DNA from: Prado023 sp964418695
Lineage (GTDB): Bacteria; Actinomycetota; Actinomycetes; S36-B12; CAIYMF01
Direction of reading: 5' to 3'
Assembly (NCBI GenBank): GCA_964418695.1
Contig: CAYQMN010000003.1
Span: 1-64,000, forward strand
DNA length: 64,000 bases
Under the pieces are notes generated by a model. It was given only the letters and a program-made list of their open reading frames with translations, was not told the origin of the DNA and made no database searches. Shown one piece after another: positions 16,156 through 23,892 of the stretch. The translations under genes and the position numbers were made by a program. How positions within the stretch are numbered: the first letter of the stretch is position 1; every line of letters begins with the position of its first letter.

Positions 16156-18411
16156 CTAGTCCTCGAGGTTCGCCAGCTGCGCATCGGTCATGCCACGCAC
16201 GTCCAGCACCTGGTCGTCCGACAGCGCCAAGACGTAGGTCTTGGCCGTCTTCTTCTTCTTCTTCGTCTTCTTGCTGTTCTTGGCCACCACGGACTTCAGG
16301 TACTCGTAGTTCGAGCGGTACTGGTCGTAGAGGGCGCCGGCGTTCTGGATCTCGGTGATCACCTCGTCCGACGAGCGGAGACCAGGAGAGCTCCAGTTCG
16401 CCGAGCCCGACATCACGTACTTCTGCGCCTTCCCGCGAATCATGCCCTTGACCATCATCACCTTGTGGTGGGTGAAGATGTCGTTGCGGATGCACAGCAC
16501 GGACCACGACTTCGTGACTGCGTTGTACTTGGGCGCCACCGGGCAGGCCATCCGCACCTTGAGGCGGCCACCGCCGTACTTGCTCTTCTGGTTGAGCCAC
16601 ACGCCGTTCGAGCTGACCGGGATCTTGCCCTTCAGACTGCCCCCGCTGCACAAGACGCCGGAGGTGCCGTAGACCGAGTTCGCCACGACCTTGCGCTTGG
16701 CGGGCTTGCCCTTGGAGGCACGGACCACCTTCACCCGAGTGGGCTTCGTGGACAGGCAGTCCGCCACCCCCCAGCCCTGGACGTGCCCGTCCTCGTCGGT
16801 GAGCCACCGACCATTCGCGCCGCGGACGCGCTGACTCATCTGCGTATACACGATCTCGACGTTGCAGCCCTTGCGCATTGCCAGGTTCCAAAGGTCGGCC
16901 GCGACGCCCTTGCGGGTGAACACGAAGATCGACACCCGGACGTCGGTGCGCCGCACCTTCCCGCCCGACTTGTACTTGCACTGGATCGACTTGATGATGT
17001 CGCGGTTGATGTCCCCCCCGTTGGTCTGGGGTCCCAGGTGCACCAAGGTCGGTCGCGCCCCGGTGGCCGCGTTCCCGGGCGTGCTGAGGGTGCGGAAGTA
17101 GTTGGGCGTCATCAGCTGACCGCGTGAGCCCTTGGTCAGGTCAGTGAAGTAGTTGGCGAAGATCTTGTAGAGACCGGCATCGCCGACCGCGATGTTCAGG
17201 TTGTTGAAGCCCTTGCGTGACTGCTGGTACGTCGGGTTGCCCGAGCTGTACCCCGAGACCCACTGGCGCTGGCTCTTCCCGGTCCCCACCGTGGAGAACA
17301 GGTAGACCTTGGAGTGCAGTGACGGGTACTCCGGCTCCAGGTTGTCCGGCAGCGTCTTCTTCCCGCGCACCGTGTGGCTGCGCCCGGCGGCGTCGGTCAC
17401 GGTCAGCGTCACCGTGTAGGTGCCGAGCTTCTTGTAGGTCTTCTTGTGCGGGCCGGCTCCCGTCGCCTTGGTGCCGTCACCGAAGTCGTACGCGTACTTC
17501 ACGATCGGCGAGGTGCCGGCGATCGCGCGCGAGGAGAACACGACGGTCTTGGAGGTCAGGCTCGTGGCATCCGCGCTGAACCAGGCGGTCGGCCCGCCGG
17601 CGACCGGCGGGGTACGCGGGGTCAGGCATCCCTGCCAGCAGGTGGCAGCGAAGTTGGTGGCGTAGGTGTTCTCGCCCAGGGCGGCGGCAAGCGTCTGCCA
17701 CGCGGGGTACTTGTCGGCGTGGCTGTTGGTCAGGGCCTGGATCGAGACCCCGCGCTTGGCGGCGGCCACCAGGGCCGCCTGCATCGGGGCGTAGGTCATC
17801 GAGTAGAACGAGGTGCGGATGCTGGCCTGCGTGCCGTCGGGATTCTTCGCGGGAGTGCAGTCGATCATGTCGATCAGGTAGTCGAGCATCTGGTACTGCT
17901 TCTTCTCGCTGCCAGACGGGTCGTTGAACATCGTCCGCGTGCTGGGCACGAAGCTCGGATTGCACCTGCGCGGAGGTGCCTGGATGACGATCGGCACCCG
18001 GAAGGTGGTCCGTGCGCCGTCGGGCGAGGCTGCCGCCACCAGGAACGAGTCCGTCCCAGAGAACTTGGGCAGCCGATCGGTCTTCTTGGTCACCGGGTCC
18101 GGGGGGTACCAGCCGGGGCTGTAGGTGAAGGTGCCCTGCTTGGTGTTGAACGCCAGCTTCCCGCTGAAGGGTCCGGACACGTCCGCCTTGTACGGCACCA
18201 CAGCGAGGGTCACCGGCTGCGCGGTCACGCTGTTGACGCAGATCACTCGCCCGGCCACCGGAACGTCCTGCGAGGTGACGACCGGATTGCCCGGTGTCCG
18301 AATGGTGCAGGTGATGACACCTGGTGCGGCAGCGGCTGGAGCCGCCCCCATGCCCGACAGGACCAGGGACGACAAGATCGCGGCGACTGCGCTCTGACGG
18401 ATTAGGCGCAC
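16156..18411 (-). CDS. Secreted phospholipase-D-like protein with inserted PKD domain
   Basis: 751 aa. A signal peptide (SAVAAILSSLVLSG, then GAAPAAAAP) is followed by a cadherin/Ig-like stretch (about 40-140). Two HxK-type PLD half-sites come next: PSLHSKVYLFS (His366, Lys368) and THHKVMMVKGM (His648, Lys650) with GSANWSS at about 669-675. Between them and the N-terminal half is a PKD domain (about 270-350; VKYAYDFGDGTK, GTYTVTLTVTDAAG). A Lys-rich segment lies near 711-724. The second site is a good match to PLD (HxK plus GSxN); the first is weaker. It probably acts outside the cell on phosphodiesters, possibly lipids or teichoic-type polymers. It splits the normally tight cwlM-parB neighbourhood. 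Confidence 0.75.
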   Translation of the reverse strand: MRLIRQSAVAAILSSLVLSGMGAAPAAAAPGVITCTIRTPGNPVVTSQDVPVAGRVICVNSVTAQPVTLAVVPYKADVSGPFSGKLAFNTKQGTFTYSPGWYPPDPVTKKTDRLPKFSGTDSFLVAAASPDGARTTFRVPIVIQAPPRRCNPSFVPSTRTMFNDPSGSEKKQYQMLDYLIDMIDCTPAKNPDGTQASIRTSFYSMTYAPMQAALVAAAKRGVSIQALTNSHADKYPAWQTLAAALGENTYATNFAATCWQGCLTPRTPPVAGGPTAWFSADATSLTSKTVVFSSRAIAGTSPIVKYAYDFGDGTKATGAGPHKKTYKKLGTYTVTLTVTDAAGRSHTVRGKKTLPDNLEPEYPSLHSKVYLFSTVGTGKSQRQWVSGYSSGNPTYQQSRKGFNNLNIAVGDAGLYKIFANYFTDLTKGSRGQLMTPNYFRTLSTPGNAATGARPTLVHLGPQTNGGDINRDIIKSIQCKYKSGGKVRRTDVRVSIFVFTRKGVAADLWNLAMRKGCNVEIVYTQMSQRVRGANGRWLTDEDGHVQGWGVADCLSTKPTRVKVVRASKGKPAKRKVVANSVYGTSGVLCSGGSLKGKIPVSSNGVWLNQKSKYGGGRLKVRMACPVAPKYNAVTKSWSVLCIRNDIFTHHKVMMVKGMIRGKAQKYVMSGSANWSSPGLRSSDEVITEIQNAGALYDQYRSNYEYLKSVVAKNSKKTKKKKKTAKTYVLALSDDQVLDVRGMTDAQLANLED

Positions 18412-18736
18412 GTGGGCTCCTCCCAGAATCGGGGGCCAATCTAGACCAATCGCCCCGAAAGACCCATTCGCCTGCGCAATGCCTCTGCTAACGGGGAGTC
18501 ATGGTTGGCGAGAGCCCGAGAAGTCGGCGTACCGCCGGGGTCGCAGGAGCGCCGCCGCGAAGCCTAGCGCCGCACCAGCGGCCACAAGACCAAGCCCCAG
18601 CACCCAACGGCCGCCGCGCATGCTCCCCTCCCATCTGCCAGCCGCAGCCTAGAGCTGCCGCCGACCTTGACGCCTCGTGGACTGACCCAAGGTCACCGTG
18701 CCCCATGTCCCTGGGACATGACCTAGGCGGGATGAC
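18412..18736. other. Intergenic region with palindrome, no gene recognised
   Basis: 325 bases between the PLD-like start and the HTH/coiled-coil stop, both genes leftward. Short open frames here lack a supported start or a convincing protein. The notable content is the perfect palindrome at 18704-18720, close to the stop of the gene to its right. Confidence 0.5.
18704..18720. repeat. Origin-region palindrome copy 1
   Basis: CATGTCCCTGGGACATG is a perfect 8+1+8 palindrome, lying 16 bases from the HTH/coiled-coil stop. Its 13-bp core TGTCCCTGGGACA recurs exactly at 19786 and 26459. Confidence 0.85.
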
Positions 18737-19372
18737 CTATGCGGTGGGCTCCTTGGCCTGCCACCAGCGCCGCTTGCGCGGTGCCACAGGCGGCTGGGCC
18801 GGGGCCACCGGCGCCACCGGGGCCACCGGCTCGGCACGGTGCGGGGTGGCGGTCAGGGCGCGCAGCGCGAGTCGAGCATCTGCCAGCGCGGCGGCCCGCT
18901 CGCTGGCCTCGGCCTCAGCGCGCGCCAGGCGCAGCCGCAGGTCGTCCCAGCGCTCGCGGGTCACGCTGACCATGTCCGGCTCCGGTGCCGACCGCGCGAC
19001 GGCCGGCGGCGCGGTAGCAGCCGAAGCCGCTGGCGGCGCCACGATCATCGGGGCCACCGCCGGTGGCCGGGCGTCCTGGGGCACTGACCGGCCAGGGTGC
19101 AGCCCGACAGCCAGCAGCGCCTCCACCGGGATCCGCCAGATGCCGTCCTCGTCCTTGCTGGCTCCGTGTCCGGCCAGGTCGCCCAGCTTGCGCGTGATCG
19201 TCTTGCGGCTGACCGCGCACGCGCTGGCCGCGTCCGTGATGGTGAAGGTGGGTCGGCTCGTGGCGGGCGGCTGGGTCAGGTCGATCGAAGGCATGGCCAT
19301 CGTGGGCTGGGTCTTCGGCTGTCCCTGGTCAGCTGCGGCAGTCTGGGCAGGTGGCGCGTCGATGATGCTCAT
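18737..19372 (-). CDS. HTH and coiled-coil protein adjacent to parB, function unknown
   Basis: 211 aa from the ATG at 19372, chosen because a leaderless-type -10 TAGCAT (19380-19385, minus strand) lies 7 bases upstream. The order is a Pro/Gln/Thr-rich N-terminus; a MerR/excisionase-like helix-turn-helix (about 40-85; TITDAASACAVSRKTITRKL, DEDGIWRIPVEALLAVG); a Pro/Ala-rich linker; a likely coiled coil (about 135-175; RERWDDLRLRLARAEAEASE); and a Pro/Arg/Trp-rich end. HTH plus coiled coil near an origin recalls RacA/KfrA-type DNA-organising proteins, but no specific family is recognised. It follows parB after 79 bases, in the same direction. The ParB partner ParA is absent nearby. Confidence 0.7.
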   Translation of the reverse strand: MSIIDAPPAQTAAADQGQPKTQPTMAMPSIDLTQPPATSRPTFTITDAASACAVSRKTITRKLGDLAGHGASKDEDGIWRIPVEALLAVGLHPGRSVPQDARPPAVAPMIVAPPAASAATAPPAVARSAPEPDMVSVTRERWDDLRLRLARAEAEASERAAALADARLALRALTATPHRAEPVAPVAPVAPAQPPVAPRKRRWWQAKEPTA

Positions 19373-19451
19373 GCCCCGCATGCTAGGCGGGCAGCCCCGC
19401 AGGCCCATGGAACTTCGTCCACAGGCCACCCCGTGTCCTGGGTGGGACGGG

Positions 19452-20408
19452 TCACACCGGGGTGTCCTGGGTCCCTGTCCCACCCAGCAGCGCCAAGATC
19501 CGGGACAGGTCGTCACGGTCGGCGAAATCGATCGTGAGCCGGCCACGGCCCTTGCTGCGTCGCACTTGAACGCGGGTGTCCAGGCGCTCGGCCAGCAGGT
19601 CGGCCGTCTCCTCGTAGCCTTCCGACGACCTCGCGACTGGCCGACGACGGGGCGTGGGCCGGCCAGCCCGCTCGCCGAGGCTCACGATCTCCTCCACGGA
19701 GCGGACCGAGAGCCCTTCGGCGACGATCCGCAGCGCGAGGGCCTCCATCGACTGCTCGTCGGGCAGGGTCAGCAGGGCGCGCGCATGTCCCTGGGACAGG
19801 ACCCCCGCCGCCACCCGGCGCTGCACCCCCACCGGCAGCCGCAGCAACCTCAGCGTGTTCGTGATCTGGGGCCGCGACCTGCCCACCCGGCTGGCCAGCT
19901 CCTCATGCGTGCATCCGAAGTCCCCGAGCAGCTGCTCGTAGGCAGCCGCCTCCTCCAGAGGGTTCAGGTCGGCACGGTGCAGGTTCTCCAGCAACGCATC
20001 CCGCAGCAGATCACGGTCGGATGTCTCCCGGATCATGACCGGGACGGTGTCCCAGCCCAGCTCGCGGACACATCGAAGCCGGCGCTCGCCGGCGACGAGC
20101 TCGTAGCGCTCATCCACAGGATCGTTCCCACGGGTGCGGACCACCAGAGGCTGCAGGAGGCCGATGGAGCGGATCGACGTGCGCAGCTCGGCCAGCGCCT
20201 CCTCGTCGAAGACCGTGCGGGGCTGCCGCGGGTTGGTGTCGATGGCCGACACCGGCACCACCGACGAGCGAAAGGCCGGTGTGGTCGCCGTTTCGGTGTC
20301 CCAGCTGTCCTGGGACAGGGGAGCTCCCGATGCCCCCACAACCTCCTCAGGGGAGGCCTGGCGGTCGTCGCGGGAGGACTCCCCAAGGACATCGGGCTGG
20401 TCCATCAT
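19452..20408 (-). CDS. parB: Chromosome partitioning protein ParB
   Basis: 318 aa. The ATG at 20408 has GGGAAG upstream. Features are PVSAIDTNPRQPRTVF, the CTP-binding VAGERRLRCVREL, the arginine patch region ENLHRADLNPLEEAAAYEQLL, the HTH EELASRVGRSRPQITNTLRL, and a C-terminal dimerisation segment (RLTIDFADRDDLSRILALL). ParB loads at parS, slides as a CTP clamp and recruits SMC. The usual parA gene, expected between parB and rsmG, is missing: only 103 bases separate them. One exact TGTCCCTGGGACA palindrome lies within the coding sequence. Confidence 0.95.
   Translation of the reverse strand: MMDQPDVLGESSRDDRQASPEEVVGASGAPLSQDSWDTETATTPAFRSSVVPVSAIDTNPRQPRTVFDEEALAELRTSIRSIGLLQPLVVRTRGNDPVDERYELVAGERRLRCVRELGWDTVPVMIRETSDRDLLRDALLENLHRADLNPLEEAAAYEQLLGDFGCTHEELASRVGRSRPQITNTLRLLRLPVGVQRRVAAGVLSQGHARALLTLPDEQSMEALALRIVAEGLSVRSVEEIVSLGERAGRPTPRRRPVARSSEGYEETADLLAERLDTRVQVRRSKGRGRLTIDFADRDDLSRILALLGGTGTQDTPV
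19786..19798. repeat. Origin-region palindrome copy 2 (within parB)
   Basis: TGTCCCTGGGACA, identical to the core at 18706-18718. A one-base-shorter variant, TGTCCTGGGACA, lies at 20306-20317, also in parB. Confidence 0.8.
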
Positions 20409-20458
20409 CGCTCGCTTCCCGTCCGGAGACCACATGCCGACCGCAGCGCACCACGAAC

Positions 20459-20485
20459 GTTATCCACAGTTTGGCTGTGCATAAC
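20459..20485. promoter_or_regulatory. Inverted pair of DnaA-box-like sequences between parB and rsmG
   Basis: GTTATCCACAG (20459-20469), TTTGG, CTGTGCATAAC (20475-20485). The left arm contains a perfect TTATCCACA; the right arm contains TTATGCACA on the other strand. The pair lies in the parB leader, so DnaA could control parB or hold a secondary complex here. Confidence 0.6.
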
Positions 20486-20511
20486 TTGGGGACGAAAAGT
20501 CTGATTTGCCC

Positions 20512-21171
20512 CTAACGGCGCCGGGGAGCCGGTGCTGTCCGCTGAACCTGCACGACTGTCGTCGGAGGCTCGACGGTACCTCTGCCGTACTGGGCGATGC
20601 CCACAGCCCCCCCGCCGAGCCGAGAGATCGCGGTCCTCGCCTCGGCGACCTCGTCGCCGGCGCTGGCCCCCTTCAGGGCGAGCACCCAGCCCCCCGGCGC
20701 CGTCAGGGGCAGGGTCCACGCCAGCAGCTGAGGCAGTCGGGCAACGGCCCGAGCGGTGACAGCCTGATACTGAGCCGACGTCGCGTCCTCGGCTCGCACG
20801 CGAAGGACACGCACGCGCCCCGACAGGCCCAGCTCGTCGATGACCTCGGTCAGGAACGCCGACCGGCGCAGCAGCGGCTCCAGCAGGCTCACCTCGAGGT
20901 CGGGGCGCACGATGGCCCACACCAGACCGGGCAGCCCGGCACCGGAGCCGACATCGGCGACACGGGCGCCATGGGGTAGGACGGCCTGTCCCTCCAGGGC
21001 CACGACTGCACAGTTGGCCAGGTGTCGCGGCCAGAGCCGCTCGACCTCGCGTGGGCCGATCAGGCCCCGCTCGACGCCGCGGGTCGCCAGGATGTCGGCG
21101 TACCGCAGGAGATCGGGGAACCGGTCGAACTCGGCGACGAGCCGCTCCGTTTCCCGTGAAACATCGGTCAC
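20512..21171 (-). CDS. rsmG: 16S rRNA (guanine527-N7)-methyltransferase RsmG
   Basis: 219 aa, methylating G527 of 16S rRNA with SAM. It shows RLWPRHLANCAVVA, the SAM motif VADVGSGAGLPGLVWAI, and LLRRSAFLTEVIDELGL. The start overlaps the jag stop by 4 bases. The codons for VSRET at the N-terminus contain a parS-like sequence, as in many bacteria. Confidence 0.95.
   Translation of the reverse strand: MTDVSRETERLVAEFDRFPDLLRYADILATRGVERGLIGPREVERLWPRHLANCAVVALEGQAVLPHGARVADVGSGAGLPGLVWAIVRPDLEVSLLEPLLRRSAFLTEVIDELGLSGRVRVLRVRAEDATSAQYQAVTARAVARLPQLLAWTLPLTAPGGWVLALKGASAGDEVAEARTAISRLGGGAVGIAQYGRGTVEPPTTVVQVQRTAPAPRRR
21148..21163. other. parS-like ParB-binding site inside rsmG
   Basis: CGTTTCCCGTGAAACA matches the consensus TGTTTCACGTGAAACA at 14 of 16 positions, with a perfect right half. 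I found no other good match in the window. Confidence 0.65.
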
Positions 21172-21629
21172 GCCGGCGAGACCACGACCCGCCGGGCCCC
21201 GCCTTCGCCTTCGCTCTCGCTGCGCAGGCCGGCGCTGGCGACCGCGTCGTGCACGACCTTGCGCTCGAACGCGGACATCGGCGCCAGCTTCACCGGCTCG
21301 CCAGTGCGCTGCACGTCGGCGACGGCCCGCTGAGCCAGGACTCCCAGCTCCTCACGACGGCCGGCGCGGTAGCCGGCGACATCCAGGAGCAGGCGGCTGC
21401 GCGCTCCGGTCTGCCGGGTCACGGCCAGCCGGGTGAGCTCCTGGAGAGCCTCCAGGACGCGGCCCTGATCGCCGACGAGGTTGTCGAGGTCCCCCCCGAC
21501 GATGGAGACCATGGCTCGGTCGTGCTCGACATCCATGTCGATGTCGCCATCCAGGTCTGCGATGTCCAGGAGTGCTTCGAGATAGTCGGCGGCGACGTCG
21601 CCCTCGCGCTCCAGATCTGCGACGGACAT
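21168..21629 (-). CDS. jag: Jag/KhpB family R3H and KH-domain RNA-binding protein
   Basis: 153 aa. An N-terminal acidic segment (ADLEREGDVAADYLEALLDI), then a KH-like domain with VGDQGRVLEALQELTRLA, and an R3H domain ending APMSAFERKVVHDAVA, followed by the short Arg/Val tail. In other bacteria KhpB binds small RNAs and mRNAs and affects cell division. The position between yidC and rsmG is conserved. The ATG at 21629 is used. Confidence 0.93.
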   Translation of the reverse strand: MSVADLEREGDVAADYLEALLDIADLDGDIDMDVEHDRAMVSIVGGDLDNLVGDQGRVLEALQELTRLAVTRQTGARSRLLLDVAGYRAGRREELGVLAQRAVADVQRTGEPVKLAPMSAFERKVVHDAVASAGLRSESEGEGGARRVVVSPA

Positions 21630-21696
21630 GGCATCGATCCTTCCGAAGAGGGAGGGACACCCTCTGGGACAGTGGGTGTCCCTAGGGGGACAAGGC

Positions 21697-22659
21697 TCAG
21701 GTCTTGCGTGGTGGGCCCGTGCGCTTGCTGCGCGACTGCCGCTTGGGCTGGCTGCGCGGACGGGGCTGCTCGGCCACCACCTCGCCGGCGATCACCGCCG
21801 GCCCGGGTGTGGGCGCACCGTCGACCACCCCGCCGTTCTTCCTGGCAGCCTTGCGCGCGGCGCGCTCCTCGGCCGCGAGGGCGGCAGGCGTGCCGGGCTG
21901 CGGGTTGTTGCGGATGACCCAGAACTGCTGACCCATGGTCCACAGGTTCGTGGTGAACCAGTAGATGAGCACGCCGATCGGGAAGTTCAGGCCACCCACG
22001 GCGAACATCACCGGGAAGATGTACATCATGATCTTCATCTGCTGGGCGATGGGGTTGTCCTTCGCCGTGTTCTTCAGCAGCAGCTGACGCTGGGTCAGGA
22101 AGCTAGTGACCGTCATCAGCGCGATGAGGATCACGCACAGGATGCGCGTGTTGGTCGGGTTGGGCGTCGTGTCGGCCCTGGCGAAGGTCGCGTAGAGCGG
22201 AACCCCGAAGATCTGTGCGTCGTGGGCGGACTGGACCAGGTGCGCGTAGCGCTCCCACTGGAACACCCCGAGGCCCTGCTCGCGGGCAATCCCGTAGTTC
22301 AGGACGCGGAACAGGGCGAAGAAGATGGGGGCCTGGGCCAGGATGGGCAGGCAGGAGGCCAGCGGATTGGTGCCCGTCTCCTTGTAGAGCGCCATCATCT
22401 CCTGGGACTGGCGCTCCCGGTCCCCGGCGTACTTGGCCTGGATCTCCTTGAGCTGCGGCTGGATCGCCTGCATGTTGCGCTGGGCGCGGATCTGCTTGAC
22501 GAACAGCGGGATCAGCAGGATTCGGATGACCACGACCAGGCCCACGATCGACAGGACCCAGGCCCATCCGCTGTCCGGGTCCAGCACCAGCGACCAGAGC
22601 TGGTGCCACCAGACGAGGACCAGCGAGACTGCGTCGAGCAGCCACTCCCAGAGGAACAC
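21697..22659 (-). CDS. yidC: Membrane protein insertase YidC
   Basis: 320 aa from a GTG at 22659 with GGGAG eight bases upstream. Predicted helices include WVLSIVGLVVVIRILLIPLF, PLASCLPILAQAPIFFALFRVL, a helix near ILCVILIALMTVTSFLTQRQ, and VMFAVGGLNFPIGVLIYWF. The conserved hydrophilic-groove Arg is in the first of these. The C-terminus is basic (RSQPKRQSRSKRT), suited to ribosome contact. It inserts membrane proteins with or without SecYEG. Confidence 0.96.
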   Translation of the reverse strand: MFLWEWLLDAVSLVLVWWHQLWSLVLDPDSGWAWVLSIVGLVVVIRILLIPLFVKQIRAQRNMQAIQPQLKEIQAKYAGDRERQSQEMMALYKETGTNPLASCLPILAQAPIFFALFRVLNYGIAREQGLGVFQWERYAHLVQSAHDAQIFGVPLYATFARADTTPNPTNTRILCVILIALMTVTSFLTQRQLLLKNTAKDNPIAQQMKIMMYIFPVMFAVGGLNFPIGVLIYWFTTNLWTMGQQFWVIRNNPQPGTPAALAAEERAARKAARKNGGVVDGAPTPGPAVIAGEVVAEQPRPRSQPKRQSRSKRTGPPRKT

Positions 22660-22663
22660 GAGC

Positions 22664-23008
22664 TCAGCTCCCTACTCGTTCGGGGGTGGGACGGACGTCC
22701 TTCCCGCCCCGCCATGAGCCCTTCTCGGGGACATGGTCGATCCCGCCGCGGGACCAGGGGTTGCAGCGCGCCAGCCGACCGACCGTCAGGAGGCTGCCCT
22801 TGATCGGACCGTGGGTGCGCACAGCCCCCAGAGCATATGTCGAGCAGGAGGGGTGATAGCGACAGGTCGGCCCGAACAGAGGCGACACGAATCGCCGGTA
22901 CAGGGTGATCCCCCCGATGAGGATCAGGGACAGCAGCCGACCCAGGGTCATGTCCCAGGCTCGATGCACAGCGTTGAGCACGCGGTGCGCGCCTTCACCC
23001 CCCGTCAC
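22664..23008 (-). CDS. yidD: Membrane protein insertion efficiency factor YidD
   Basis: 114 aa. The core, ITLYRRFVSPLFGPTCRYHP then SCSTYALGAV and RLARCNPWSRGGIDHVP, is the YidD signature with its Cys residues. The GTG at 23008 overlaps the rnpA stop; an internal ATG at 22951 (MTLGRLLSL) would give a more typical length. It sits between rnpA and yidC as usual and probably assists YidC at the membrane. Confidence 0.93.
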   Translation of the reverse strand: MTGGEGAHRVLNAVHRAWDMTLGRLLSLILIGGITLYRRFVSPLFGPTCRYHPSCSTYALGAVRTHGPIKGSLLTVGRLARCNPWSRGGIDHVPEKGSWRGGKDVRPTPERVGS

Positions 23009-23394
23009 TGGGACACCTCGGCGTGTGTCCGTGCCTGCTGTCCCAGGTCAGCGCGCGCGCGGGCCCGGCGCAGTGCCGACGCAAGGTCGCGCTCGAGCTG
23101 GGTCGATGAGGCAGTGGCCGCCGGCGGCAGAGCCCGCACGACCACGCCCAGCCCCTCGGGCAGCTCGGCCAGGTGCGCGGCCATGAGATGACGAAGGCGG
23201 CGCGCGACCCGGTTGCGGGTCACAGCGCCGCCGATGCCACGGCCGACCACGAAGCCGGCTCGGGCGGGACGACCTCGCCATGGGGCAGGCCCGGCCACAT
23301 GCACCACCATGGTGGGGGTGGCGGCACGAGCCGGTGAGCGCAGGACCGTTCGGAAGTCCTGGCTGGTCCGGATCCTCAGGTGCGCGGCGAGCAT
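23005..23394 (-). CDS. rnpA: Ribonuclease P protein component
   Basis: 129 aa basic protein. It begins MLAAHLRIRTSQDFRTVLRS and contains GFVVGRGIGGAVTRNRVARR followed by LRHLM, the RNR motif region that contacts P RNA. Together with the RNase P RNA it matures tRNA 5' ends. It is downstream of rpmH in the conserved operon. Confidence 0.95.
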   Translation of the reverse strand: MLAAHLRIRTSQDFRTVLRSPARAATPTMVVHVAGPAPWRGRPARAGFVVGRGIGGAVTRNRVARRLRHLMAAHLAELPEGLGVVVRALPPAATASSTQLERDLASALRRARARADLGQQARTHAEVSQ

Positions 23395-23422
23395 GTGCTC
23401 AAGCGCCTCCAGCAGGACAGGC

Positions 23423-23557
23423 TCAGGCCGACAGCCGGGCGCGGCCCTTGCCCCGACGAGAGGCCAGCACGGAACGGCCGGCCCGGGTGCTCATCCGTGT
23501 GCGGAAGCCGTGCGTGCGGGCGCGGCGACGGTTGTTCGGCTGGAACGTGCGCTTCAT
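23423..23557 (-). CDS. rpmH: 50S ribosomal protein L34
   Basis: The minus strand from ATG at 23557 to TGA at 23423 encodes 44 aa: MKRTFQPNNRRRARTHGF, then RTRMSTRAGRSVLASRRGKG and RARLSA. This is a textbook L34 sequence and length. It leads the rpmH-rnpA-yidD-yidC-jag-rsmG operon, divergent from dnaA. Confidence 0.98.
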   Translation of the reverse strand: MKRTFQPNNRRRARTHGFRTRMSTRAGRSVLASRRGKGRARLSA

Positions 23558-23892
23558 GGTCGGGCTTCCTCAGAGGCGATGGTCCCTCGGCCTGCGCCTG
23601 GTGGACCGTGATGGTCGGTCGGTTCGAAGGTGCGCCCGGACCCAGCCTTGCGGAGCGAGCCTGGAGATCCACTGGTGCTGGCCTCCGGGTCGAGCTGGTC
23701 CCGCCGGGCGACGAAGACGGCGCACACCTTCCCGACCAAAGAGGGTACGCAACCGGCCCGGCATGGGTCAAACGGCGGACCCGCCGACGTGTGGTCGGCA
23801 GTCCCCAAACCCTGTGGAAAACTCTTGCCGTCGCGTGGTCCACCAGTTACGGTCGCCACCGCTGGCCGACGCAGCCTGACGGAGGGAACCCG
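23558..23892. other. Divergent rpmH/dnaA control region
   Basis: 335 bases between the rpmH and dnaA starts. It holds a strong-looking leftward promoter for rpmH (23742-23771), a DnaA-box-like TGTGGAAAA at 23813-23821, and a possible dnaA -10 TACGGT near 23846. The box suggests autoregulation of dnaA. No gene is seen. Confidence 0.6.
23742..23771 (-). promoter_or_regulatory. Promoter of the rpmH operon
   Basis: On the minus strand TTGACC (23766-23771) and TACCCT (23742-23747) are separated by 18 bases. This is the best sigma-70-type match in the region. The transcript would have a leader of about 180 bases before rpmH. Confidence 0.6.

Noticed and set aside
18488..18706. 72-residue leftward open frame in the gap before the PLD-like gene
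   Set aside because: No ribosome-binding site, odd composition, and it would run through the palindrome; no similarity recognised.
18501..20504. 667-residue open frame on the plus strand opposite parB and the HTH gene
   Set aside because: Shadow; parB and the HTH protein on the minus strand have motifs, starts and promoters.
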